Positions 17,127 to 24,554 of a stretch of 64,000 nucleotides of DNA are shown here, piece by piece. This stretch comes from an uncultured Bacilli bacterium (GTDB lineage: Bacteria; Bacillota_I; Bacilli_A; RF39; UBA660): the NCBI GenBank assembly GCA_910585045.1, contig CAJUCD010000002.1, positions 1 to 64,000 of the forward strand, given 5' to 3'. A program made the position numbers and the translations under genes. How positions within the stretch are numbered: position 1 is the first letter of the stretch; each line of letters starts with the position of its first letter. The notes under the pieces are model-generated. The model searched no databases. It saw only the letters and a program-made list of their open reading frames with translations, and was not told the origin of the DNA.

Positions 17127-18674
17127 ATGGATAGAAAAAAAGAGTTGATTATTATAGGAGTTGCAATGTTACTAGTATTAGCAGTAGGTATTACAATGGC
17201 ATTTTTTAGTCAAAATGTTGATGTTAAAGGTGAAGCTAATCAAAGTGTTGATGTGCAAACTATTACTATTGAAGATACAATTTTAAAAGTTGAAGGTAAA
17301 TTACAGTTTAATGATTTAGATATATATCCAGGACATAAAAATATATCAAGTATAAAAGTAACAGCAACAGGAGATAAAGAATTACTTTATAATTTGACTT
17401 GGACAGGTATTAATACATTAAATACTCCTTTAAAATATACAGTTTATAAAACTTTAAGTGAAGTTAGCCCTAGTATAACTTGTAGTAAGAAAAGTTTACA
17501 ATTACATTATTTCGAAACTTGTGAAGAAACTAATTTTGATAAATTAGGTACACCAATAGCAACAGGCAATATTTCAACTGCTACTACAGAAACAAAGTTT
17601 AAGTTAGCTTATAATGAATCAGTGCAAGCAACAAGTGATGGAGTAGTATATTATTATTATGTAGTGTTAGAATTTCCAAATTTAGATACAGATCAAAACT
17701 TAGATATGGGTGGAGAGTTTGATGGTATAACTAGTGCTGAAGTATTAGATGAAAGAGACAATACTGCTCCTATAAATATGGATGATATAATTAATAACTC
17801 TAATGCAAAAACAGAAACACCAGACTTTAGTGTAATAGCAACAACAGATGAAGGAGTATATGCAGTAAGTGATGGTATGTATGGAGGTAACTCATATTAC
17901 TGGCGAGGAGCAGCAACAACAAACTATGTAAAATTTGCAGGAAAATGCTGGAGAATCATCAGAATCAATGGCGATAAAACAATGAGATTGATATACGATG
18001 GAGCAACATGCCACGCCAATGGAACAAGTACTGCAGATAGTATAGCAGTAGCAAGTACAGCATATAATTCAAGTTATAATAAGTCAGAATATGTAGGGTG
18101 GAAGTATACATCAGGAAGCCAAAGACCAAGTAGTATAACAAGTGGAACAAATGCACCAATTAAAACAACATTAGAAAATTGGTATAACACAAATATCGGA
18201 AATAATACAACATATTCAAGTAAGATAGCAGATGGAAAATACTGTAATGATAGAAATGTACAAAGTGGACAAAGTTGGGCAAGTGCACCAAGTAGTACGT
18301 TCTACTATGCAGCATATAAAAGAATATATACAGATCGCGCTCCATCACTAAGTTGTGCATCACTCGATACATACTCACTCAAATTAGGACTCATAACAGC
18401 AGATGAAGTAATGTATGCAGGAGGATTAAACACAAATAATACTTCATATTACCTATATAATGGCCAGAATTACTGGACCATGTCTCCGTACTATTGGGAT
18501 GCTTTTAATAGCTATGCTTATGTGTTCATTTTAAATTCGAATGGCTTCCTTGGTAGTGGTTTTGATGTAAGTTGGCCTGGTTATGGTGTGCGCCCAGTAA
18601 TCAACCTGAAGGCTGATACATTGTTTGCGTCAGGAGGTACAGGAACACAATCAAATCCATATGTTGTCTCATAG
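17127..18674 (+). CDS. Variable secreted surface protein, SipW-type N-terminus (third copy)
   Basis: 515 residues from ATG 17127 (GGAAGG upstream; the ATG at 17118 is too close to that site). Signal or anchor segment at about 6-27 (LIIIGVAMLLVLAVGITMAFF). The N-terminal domain and the C-terminal domain both match 772-2517: PGHKNISSIKVTATG, CWRIIRINGD, YCNDRNVQSGQSWASAPSS, YNGQNYWTMSP, YGVRPVINL. It lacks about 80 residues found between these domains in the first copy. The stretch between WTMSP and YGVRPV differs completely from that copy while the flanking DNA is nearly identical. Followed by a MutS-domain-I-like mini-protein. Confidence 0.82.
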   Translation: MDRKKELIIIGVAMLLVLAVGITMAFFSQNVDVKGEANQSVDVQTITIEDTILKVEGKLQFNDLDIYPGHKNISSIKVTATGDKELLYNLTWTGINTLNTPLKYTVYKTLSEVSPSITCSKKSLQLHYFETCEETNFDKLGTPIATGNISTATTETKFKLAYNESVQATSDGVVYYYYVVLEFPNLDTDQNLDMGGEFDGITSAEVLDERDNTAPINMDDIINNSNAKTETPDFSVIATTDEGVYAVSDGMYGGNSYYWRGAATTNYVKFAGKCWRIIRINGDKTMRLIYDGATCHANGTSTADSIAVASTAYNSSYNKSEYVGWKYTSGSQRPSSITSGTNAPIKTTLENWYNTNIGNNTTYSSKIADGKYCNDRNVQSGQSWASAPSSTFYYAAYKRIYTDRAPSLSCASLDTYSLKLGLITADEVMYAGGLNTNNTSYYLYNGQNYWTMSPYYWDAFNSYAYVFILNSNGFLGSGFDVSWPGYGVRPVINLKADTLFASGGTGTQSNPYVVS

Positions 18675-18789
18675 AGATAACATATGGGAGTGAACACTTC
18701 CAAGGAGTGGATAAGTAAAATAGTAGTTAAGAGGGTATTTGATGACAATAAGAAGGAGAAATAATAAGAAAGCAAAAGATGAAAAAGGG

Positions 18790-18830
18790 AAAGCCATGCT
18801 GAAGTTCACTCGTAAGGGTGAACGGCTTTT
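18790..18830 (+). other. Bulged inverted repeat downstream of surface-protein gene
   Basis: AAAGCC (18790-18795) pairs with GGCTTT (18824-18829) and GTTCAC (18804-18809) with GTGAAC (18818-18823), leaving an eight-base bulge and an eight-base loop, followed by T. The 164 bases between 18675 and 18838 carry no ORF with a ribosome site. It may be a terminator or a structured RNA. Confidence 0.5.
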
Positions 18831-18838
18831 AGATAGCT

Positions 18839-19078
18839 ATGACTTTGAGGGATAGATATAAGAAACTGAAGAAAAAATATCCAAATAGTGTAGTACTTAT
18901 TAAGAGTGGTAGCTTTTATAATACGTATGAAGATGATGCTATACTTATACATGAATTATTAGGTTATAGATTAGTAAATAAAAGAGTGGGATTTCCTATT
19001 TATAATTTATATAAAATAAATGTATTGCAAAATTATGTATTGGTTGATAATTATGCTTTAATTGAAGTGTGTAGTTAA
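18839..19078 (+). CDS. MutS domain-I-like mini-protein (MutS-like, MSL type)
   Basis: 79 residues. It aligns with the mismatch-recognition domain of the full MutS at 30367: RYKKLKKKYPNSVVLIKSGS then FYNTYEDDA matches the MutS stretch EQYKEELLFFRLGDFYELFFED, and KRVGFPIYNLYKINVLQNY matches the MCGVPFHSVNPYIEKL part. The MutS Phe-x-Glu becomes Phe-Tyr-Asn. Nothing of the connector, lever, clamp or ATPase domains is present. Stand-alone MutS-like proteins are known as accessory proteins at diversity-generating retroelements. No good ribosome site precedes the ATG, so the exact start is uncertain. Confidence 0.65.
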   Translation: MTLRDRYKKLKKKYPNSVVLIKSGSFYNTYEDDAILIHELLGYRLVNKRVGFPIYNLYKINVLQNYVLVDNYALIEVCS

Positions 19079-19084
19079 AAATAC

Positions 19085-19113
19085 TTGACAAGAGCATATA
19101 ATAGTAATATAAT
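19085..19113 (+). promoter_or_regulatory. Strong sigma-A promoter of infC operon
   Basis: Consensus TTGACA (19085-19090), 17-base spacer, consensus TATAAT (19108-19113). Confidence 0.9.
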
Positions 19114-19141
19114 TAATTAGAAATTTAAGAAGGAAAGCGAA

Positions 19142-19241
19142 TTATATTCCACCTGATAGATATGAGTCTATAGGTAAAAAGCCAAGTTTTAGAAGATATT
19201 ATAAGGTTTTTTAGGTGGAATATAAGATATTCTACCTTTTT
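19142..19241 (+). promoter_or_regulatory. infC-rpmI-rplT leader: terminator/antiterminator (L20-type attenuator)
   Basis: TTATATTCCACCT (19142-19154) can pair perfectly over 13 bases with AGGTGGAATATAA (19213-19225). The latter also forms a terminator: AGGTGGAATA (19213-19222), loop TAAGA, TATTCTACCT (19228-19237), then T-run. The two pairings exclude each other, so the upstream arm works as an antiterminator. In Bacillus the same operon is controlled by L20 through premature termination in its leader; sharing that control here is inferred from position and architecture. Confidence 0.85.
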
Positions 19242-19261
19242 AATTGTGGAGGTGTGGAAAG

Positions 19262-19786
19262 ATAGCAAGTGTGAATAAGGAGTTACCTATTAATGAGCAA
19301 ATTAGAGCAAAGGAAATGATGGTTATTGGTCCAAATGGTGAACAAATGGGTCAAAAGCAATTAAATGATGCTTTAACTCTAGCAAGATATGCAGGTTTGG
19401 ATTTAGTTTTAATGAGTGATAATGGGAAAATGGCAGTAGCTAAAATTATGGACTACAATAAGTATCGTTATGAACGTCAAAAGAAAATTAAAGAACAACA
19501 AAAGAAACAAAGAGAAACTAATAAGGAACTTAAAGAATATCGTTTATCTGTTACAATAGATATTCATGATTTTGAAACTAGAGTTCGAAATGCCAAAGAA
19601 TATCTTGAAAAAGGACATAAGATTAAAGCATTTATTAGATTTAAAGGTCGTCAAATGGCAAGACCTGAACTTGGTAAAGAAGTTCTAATTAGATTTGCAG
19701 AAGCTTTGGCAGAAGTATCACAAATAGAGACTCAACCAAAACTTGAAGGTAGACAAATGTTTATGTTGCTCGCACCAAAAAAATAA
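19262..19786 (+). CDS. infC: Translation initiation factor IF-3, apparent ATA start
   Basis: About 174 residues. IF-3 binds the 30S subunit, keeps subunits apart and checks start codon and initiator tRNA. Sequence is typical: PINEQIRAKEM, LARYAGLDLVL, AKIMDYNKYRYERQKK, LSVTIDIHDFETR, IRFKGRQMARPE, MLLAPKK. GGAGGTG (19248-19254) is seven bases before ATA (19262); the next GTG (19271) is 16 bases away and TTG 19244 is upstream of that site. A rare AUU-class start is a known feature of infC and allows IF-3 to limit its own synthesis. The exact start is therefore inferred. Confidence 0.95.
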   Translation: MASVNKELPINEQIRAKEMMVIGPNGEQMGQKQLNDALTLARYAGLDLVLMSDNGKMAVAKIMDYNKYRYERQKKIKEQQKKQRETNKELKEYRLSVTIDIHDFETRVRNAKEYLEKGHKIKAFIRFKGRQMARPELGKEVLIRFAEALAEVSQIETQPKLEGRQMFMLLAPKK

Positions 19787-19801
19787 GTAGGAGGAATTAA
19801 A

Positions 19802-19996
19802 ATGGCAAAGTGCAAACAAAAAACTCATAAAGCAAGTAGTAAAGTATTAAAAAAGAAAAAAAATGGTACATTAACTTATAAAAAGAGTAATGGTAATCAT
19901 AAGACAAATAAAGATTCAGCAAAGCAAGTACGTCAAAGAAGAAATAAAGGAGTACTTGGAAAAGGAGAGGCTAGCAGATTAAAGTCTGTTATCTAA
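19802..19996 (+). CDS. rpmI: Ribosomal protein L35 (bL35)
   Basis: 64 residues, standard length, with AGGAGG upstream. Typical Lys-rich sequence (MAKCKQKTHKASSKVLKKKK, then GNHKTNKDSAKQVRQRRNKG). Middle gene of the infC operon; 15 bases after infC. Confidence 0.96.
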   Translation: MAKCKQKTHKASSKVLKKKKNGTLTYKKSNGNHKTNKDSAKQVRQRRNKGVLGKGEASRLKSVI

Positions 19997-20010
19997 TAGG
20001 AGGTTAAAAT

Positions 20011-20553
20011 ATGACAAGAGTTAAAGGTGGAACTGTTTCTAAAACAAGAAGAAGAAAAGTTTTAAAAGAAGCTAAAGGTTATTTTGGAAGTAAACATAGA
20101 TTATATAAGACTGCTCAAGAGCAAGTATTCCATAGTGGAGCTTATGCTTATCGTGATAGAAAGCAAAACAAAAGAAACTTTAGAAAACTATGGATAACTA
20201 GAATTAATGCTGCATGTCGTTTAAATGAAATTAGTTATTCTAAATTTATGAATGGTTTGGCTAAAGCTGGTATTGAAATAAATCGTAAAATGTTAAGTGA
20301 TATGGCTATTAATGAACCAGCTCAATTTGCAGAATTAGTTAAAACTAGTAAAGCTGCTTTAGAAAGTAAAACTGTCAAAGCTGAAACTAAAAAAGTAGAG
20401 AAAGTAGAAGCTAATAAAGAAGTTAAAACTAAAGAAGTAGCTAATGATTATAGTAAAATGACTCTAGCTGAGTTAAAAGCTGTTGCTAAAGAACAAGGTG
20501 TTAAGGGTTATTCTACAATGAAAAAAGATGAATTACTTGCAAATATAAAGTAA
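20011..20553 (+). CDS. rplT: Ribosomal protein L20 (bL20) with extra C-terminal Rho-N/SAP-like domain
   Basis: 180 residues against about 118 for ordinary L20. Residues 1-115 are normal bL20 (TRVKGGTVSKTRRRKVLKEA, RKLWITRINAACR, LAKAGIEINRKMLSDMAI). After a Lys/Glu/Val linker (about 116-147) comes DYSKMTLAELKAVAKEQG followed by GYSTMKKDELLANI, a helix-turn-helix-extended pattern like the Rho N-terminal or SAP-like fold. The extra domain could bind nucleic acid. L20 is the probable regulator of this operon's leader, so the tail might affect that control. Confidence 0.94.
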   Translation: MTRVKGGTVSKTRRRKVLKEAKGYFGSKHRLYKTAQEQVFHSGAYAYRDRKQNKRNFRKLWITRINAACRLNEISYSKFMNGLAKAGIEINRKMLSDMAINEPAQFAELVKTSKAALESKTVKAETKKVEKVEANKEVKTKEVANDYSKMTLAELKAVAKEQGVKGYSTMKKDELLANIK

Positions 20554-20574
20554 GAGCCTAAGGGTTCTTTTTTT
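20553..20574 (+). terminator. Intrinsic terminator of infC operon
   Basis: Six-pair stem AGAGCC / GGTTCT (one G-T), loop TAAG, followed by a run of T. Confidence 0.75.
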
Positions 20575-20611
20575 ATTTATATTATGTTATAATTTTGGTA
20601 GGTGAAGTTTT

Positions 20612-21100
20612 ATGGAGAGAATTGATAAAATAAATTATTATTTAGATATGGCAGAAGTTGCTTTAGAAAGGTCTACTTGTATTAGAAGAAAATTTGGGGC
20701 AGTTATTGTTAAGAATGATGAGATAATTTCATCAGGTTATAATGGAGCGCCACGAGGAAGAAAGAATTGTACTGATTTAGGTTATTGTATGCGTGAGAAA
20801 ATGGGAATTCCAAGAGGCGAAAGATATGAAATGTGTAGAAGTGTACATGCAGAGGCTAATGCGATTATTAGTGCTTCTAGGAGAGATTTGCTTGATAGCA
20901 CTCTTTATATGGTAGGAATAGAATCTAATACAGGAGATTATGTTAAAAATGCTAATTCTTGTGCAATGTGTAAAAGATTAGTTATAAATGCAGGAATAAA
21001 GCAAATTGTGATAAGACTTAATAAAACAGAATATAGAGAGATAAGTATACAAGAATTTATAGAAAATGATGAGACTTTAGATATGGTTATGGGATATTAA
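20612..21100 (+). CDS. dCMP deaminase family protein (ComEB-like)
   Basis: 162 residues. The zinc-dependent deaminase signature is complete: His-Ala-Glu in SVHAEANAIISA, then CAMCKR with the two zinc Cys. An inserted stretch CTDLGYCMREKMGIPRGERY with further Cys/His is typical of the dCMP deaminase/ComEB subgroup, which makes dUMP from dCMP. AGGTGAAG precedes the start. Its own transcription unit between two terminator-like gaps. Confidence 0.9.
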   Translation: MERIDKINYYLDMAEVALERSTCIRRKFGAVIVKNDEIISSGYNGAPRGRKNCTDLGYCMREKMGIPRGERYEMCRSVHAEANAIISASRRDLLDSTLYMVGIESNTGDYVKNANSCAMCKRLVINAGIKQIVIRLNKTEYREISIQEFIENDETLDMVMGY

Positions 21101-21163
21101 TCATGTCTTTTTGTTTGATTGTAATTAAGAATAATTTTTGGTATAATTTAAATGGTGAAATGT

Positions 21164-22090
21164 ATGAAAATAAAAACTATATTTATGGGTACTCCAGATT
21201 TTGCAGTGCCAATACTTGAGACTTTAATTAAAAATACAGAGGTTGTATTAGTAGTTACACAACCTGATAAATTAGTAGGAAGAAAAAAGGAAATAAAGTC
21301 TTCGCCAGTTAAAATTGCAGCATTAAAGAATAATATTCCAGTATTTCAGCCTTTAAAAATTAGAGAAGATTATGAAATAATAAAAGAATATAATCCAGAT
21401 TTAATTGTTACTTGCGCTTATGGACAAATACTTCCTAAAGAGGTTTTAGATATTCCGAGACTAGGAGCAATTAATGTTCACGCATCATTATTACCCAAAT
21501 ATCGTGGTGGAGCACCAATTCATCATGCGATAATTAATGGTGATGAGAAAACAGGTATTACAATTATGTATATGGATGTTGGTATGGATAGTGGAGATAT
21601 TATAGAAATTAGAGAAATACCAATTTTAGAAACTGATAATGTAGAAGTTTTACATGATAAATTAAGCCGTCTTGGAAGTGAGCTTTTAAATGAAGTTTTG
21701 CCGAGTATTATAAATAAAACTAATAAAAGAATTAAACAAAATGAAGCAGAAGTAACTTATGCACCAACAATAAAAAGAGAAGATGAACATTTAGATTTTA
21801 GGTTATCTGCTAAAGAAGTTTATAATAAGGTTCGTGGTCTTAATTCTTGGCCTTTAGCTAATATGATACTTGATGGTGAAGAAATAAAGGTTATTGAAGG
21901 ATATATTGGAGAAAATGCACACAAACCTGGTGAGATTGTAGATATAAAAAAGGATGCTCTTGGTATTTCTTGCAAGGATCAAATATTTTATATTACAAAA
22001 ATTAAGCCAGCAGGTAAAAAAGTTATGATGGTAAGAGATTATCTTAATGGCAAAAGTAAAGAATCTTTATTACATAAGAGTGTTTTATAA
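21164..22090 (+). CDS. fmt: Methionyl-tRNA formyltransferase
   Basis: 308 residues from ATG 21164 (GGTGAA upstream). It transfers formyl from 10-formyl-THF to Met-tRNAfMet. Motifs: FMGTPDFAVPILE, PVKIAA, TCAYGQILPKEVLD, NVHASLLPKYRGGAPIHHAI, GITIMYMDVGMDSGDI, and the C-terminal domain with VRGLNSWPLANM. No def gene is adjacent. First of a run of co-directional genes to rpe. Confidence 0.95.
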   Translation: MKIKTIFMGTPDFAVPILETLIKNTEVVLVVTQPDKLVGRKKEIKSSPVKIAALKNNIPVFQPLKIREDYEIIKEYNPDLIVTCAYGQILPKEVLDIPRLGAINVHASLLPKYRGGAPIHHAIINGDEKTGITIMYMDVGMDSGDIIEIREIPILETDNVEVLHDKLSRLGSELLNEVLPSIINKTNKRIKQNEAEVTYAPTIKREDEHLDFRLSAKEVYNKVRGLNSWPLANMILDGEEIKVIEGYIGENAHKPGEIVDIKKDALGISCKDQIFYITKIKPAGKKVMMVRDYLNGKSKESLLHKSVL

Positions 22091-22111
22091 AATGTTTTAG
22101 GAGAATGGTAA

Positions 22112-22774
22112 ATGAAAAAGAGGAAGTTAAGAGATAAAATTAAAACTTTGCGGTCAACTTCTAAAGGCAAAGCAATTTTTAAATTGATTATGTGGGGAAT
22201 CTTCTTTAGTGTTTTGTTTTTGTTTTGTGGTATTATGGCTTTAATTGGGCCAATTCAGATTGATGAAAAACCTAGTGCTGAAATTAAAGATGAGGTAAAT
22301 AAAAATAATGATAATGATGAAGATCTGTTAGTTAAAGATTTTATTTACTATAAAAATAAATTTAGTGAAGGTAATTATAATTATACTTATAATATTACTA
22401 TTGGTGATTCTAAATATATTTTTGATGGTTCTATTGTAAATAATGTTAATAGTGGATATAAAGAGAGTAATATGGGTATCATTAAATATTATTTAGATGA
22501 AACAGGAGTTTATCAAGAATTAGCTGGTAATAAGGTATTAATTTCCAATTTGTATGAAAATTTAAATAGTAGTTATTTTAGTTTGCAAGATGTTTTAAAT
22601 AGTGTTAGTGCTTTAAATCCTGTTTTAAATAATTTAAGTGAGGTTACTTATCCAGTTTATGAGGCTAGCAATGGCATTAGTAAATATGTAGTAGAATTTG
22701 TAAATGAAGAAAAAATAAATATTACAATAAGTGAAGAAAGTGTTACTTATAGTATTGTTTATATGAAGGTGTAA
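22112..22774 (+). CDS. Single-pass membrane protein of unknown function
   Basis: 220 residues with AGGAGAATGG upstream. A basic N-tail is followed by a membrane helix at about 28-51 (LIMWGIFFSVLFLFCGIMAL), then an acidic linker and an external domain rich in Asn, Tyr and Ser. No known motif. It stands where Bacillus-like genomes carry rsmB between fmt and rlmN, but it is not a methyltransferase. Two bases separate it from rlmN. Confidence 0.8.
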   Translation: MKKRKLRDKIKTLRSTSKGKAIFKLIMWGIFFSVLFLFCGIMALIGPIQIDEKPSAEIKDEVNKNNDNDEDLLVKDFIYYKNKFSEGNYNYTYNITIGDSKYIFDGSIVNNVNSGYKESNMGIIKYYLDETGVYQELAGNKVLISNLYENLNSSYFSLQDVLNSVSALNPVLNNLSEVTYPVYEASNGISKYVVEFVNEEKINITISEESVTYSIVYMKV

Positions 22775-22776
22775 TT

Positions 22777-23799
22777 ATGCGAAATATATTTGATTTAACA
22801 AGAGAAGAATTTGAAAATTATTTTTTAAGTATTGGTGAAAAGAAGTTTAAGGCTTTACAAGTTTATGAATGGTTGTATCAAAAAAGAGAGTTTGATATTG
22901 ATAATTTTTCAAATATTAAAAAGGAGATTAGGGATAAATTAAAAAATAGTTTTAGTAACCATTTTATTACTATAGAAACTAAGGAAGAAGATGTAGATAC
23001 AAAAAAGTATTTGTTTAGATTAGAAGATAATAACTTTATTGAAGCGGTTGTTATGCATCATAATTATGGTAATTCAGTTTGTGTTTCTAGTCAAGTTGGT
23101 TGTAATATGTCTTGTGCTTTTTGTGAATCAGGAAGGCAAAAGAAAATTAGAAATTTAGAAGCTTATGAAATAGTAGAACAAATACTAGCAATTGAAAAAG
23201 ATTTAGGTATAAGAATTAGTAGTGTTGTTATTATGGGTATTGGTGAGCCTCTAGATAATTATGATAATATTGTGCGATTTATTAAAATAATTAATGATAG
23301 TAAAGGAATTCAGATTGGAGCTAGACACATAACTTTATCAACTTGTGGTTTAGTTCCTAAAATCTATCTTTTAAGCAAACTTCCAATTCAAATTAATTTA
23401 GCTGTCTCGCTTCATGCACCAAATGATTTGTTACGCAACCAATTAATGCCTGTAAATAAAGTGTACAATATTAAGGAGTTAATGCAAGCTATTAAGGACT
23501 ATTTGCAAGTTTCAAGTAGACGAGTAACTATAGAATATGTTATGCTTATGAGTGTAAATGATAGTTTAAAAGAAGCTCAAGAATTAGGAGATTTACTTAA
23601 GGGCTTGAATGTTTATGTAAATCTAATTCCTTATAATGAAACTAATCATTTAGAATATAAAAGAAGTAGTAAAAATAGAATTATGGCATTCTATGATAGA
23701 TTAAAGAAATTAGGCATAAATTGTACTATAAGACGAGAATTTGGTTCAAATATTAAAGCAGCTTGTGGACAATTAAGAGGGAGTATGAAGGACAAATGA
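22777..23799 (+). CDS. rlmN: Dual-specificity rRNA/tRNA methyltransferase RlmN
   Basis: 340 residues. Radical-SAM enzyme making m2A2503 in 23S rRNA and m2A37 in tRNA. The cluster-binding CxxxCxxC is seen as CNMSCAFC, with SSQVGC before it, GEPLDNYDN after, ITLSTCG, VSLHAPND and the catalytic C-terminal Cys in AACGQLRG. Length normal. The stop overlaps prpC by four bases. Confidence 0.96.
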   Translation: MRNIFDLTREEFENYFLSIGEKKFKALQVYEWLYQKREFDIDNFSNIKKEIRDKLKNSFSNHFITIETKEEDVDTKKYLFRLEDNNFIEAVVMHHNYGNSVCVSSQVGCNMSCAFCESGRQKKIRNLEAYEIVEQILAIEKDLGIRISSVVIMGIGEPLDNYDNIVRFIKIINDSKGIQIGARHITLSTCGLVPKIYLLSKLPIQINLAVSLHAPNDLLRNQLMPVNKVYNIKELMQAIKDYLQVSSRRVTIEYVMLMSVNDSLKEAQELGDLLKGLNVYVNLIPYNETNHLEYKRSSKNRIMAFYDRLKKLGINCTIRREFGSNIKAACGQLRGSMKDK

Positions 23800-24554
23800 A
23801 AACATTTTATTTAACAGATACGGGTCGAGTAAGAACCCATAATGAAGATTCTGTAACTATTTTAAAAAATGCAAATAATGAGCATTTAATGATTGTTGCA
23901 GATGGTATGGGAGGTCATCGTAAAGGCGAAGTGGCTTCTTCAATGGCTATTGCAGCTTTAGGAAGTCGTTTTAATAAGATTTCAAGTATAGGTTCAAAAC
24001 TGGATGCGGTTAATTGGTTAAATGATAGTGTTAATGAAATAAATAAAAGTATTTTAGAGTATGCTGAGGCTAATCCTGATTCTACTGGTATGGGAACTAC
24101 TTTGGTTATTGCTTTATTAACAAAAGATTATTTGATTTTTGGAAATATTGGTGATTCTTCAGGTTTTGTTATTAAAAATGGTGTAATGCATAAAGTTACT
24201 AAAGATCATACTTTAGTTAATTTATTAGTACAGGCCGGAAATTTAACCGAAGAAGAAGCTAAATTTCATCCTAAAAAGAATGTGTTAATGAAAGCTTTAG
24301 GGGCTGCTGAAAAATGTGAATTAGATATATTTGATGTTACTCAGTTTAATACTACTGTGAATGGGATATTATTATGTAGTGATGGTTTAACTAATATGCT
24401 TAGTAATGAACAAATAGAAAAAGTTTTGGCAGATAAAGAGTTGGAAATAGAGGAAAGAATAAGTAAACTTATAAGGAAATGTAATGCGAGAGGTGGCACT
24501 GATAATATTTCAATCGCTTATTTAGAGATTAATGAAGGGAGTGCAGCAAAATGA
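23796..24554 (+). CDS. prpC: PP2C-family protein phosphatase PrpC
   Basis: 252 residues from ATG 23796 (overlapping the rlmN stop as ATGA; GAAGG upstream). PP2C metal-dependent phosphatase that reverses phosphorylation by the adjacent kinase. Motifs: DTGRVRTHNEDS, VADGMGGHRKGE, GTTLV, FGNIGDSSGF, LCSDGLTNML, GGTDNIS. Translationally coupled to prkC. Confidence 0.94.
   Translation: MKTFYLTDTGRVRTHNEDSVTILKNANNEHLMIVADGMGGHRKGEVASSMAIAALGSRFNKISSIGSKLDAVNWLNDSVNEINKSILEYAEANPDSTGMGTTLVIALLTKDYLIFGNIGDSSGFVIKNGVMHKVTKDHTLVNLLVQAGNLTEEEAKFHPKKNVLMKALGAAEKCELDIFDVTQFNTTVNGILLCSDGLTNMLSNEQIEKVLADKELEIEERISKLIRKCNARGGTDNISIAYLEINEGSAAK

Noticed and set aside
18675..18838. Search for a DGR template repeat next to the variable gene
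   Set aside because: No stretch here resembles the 18464-18605 variable end, so no template is claimed.
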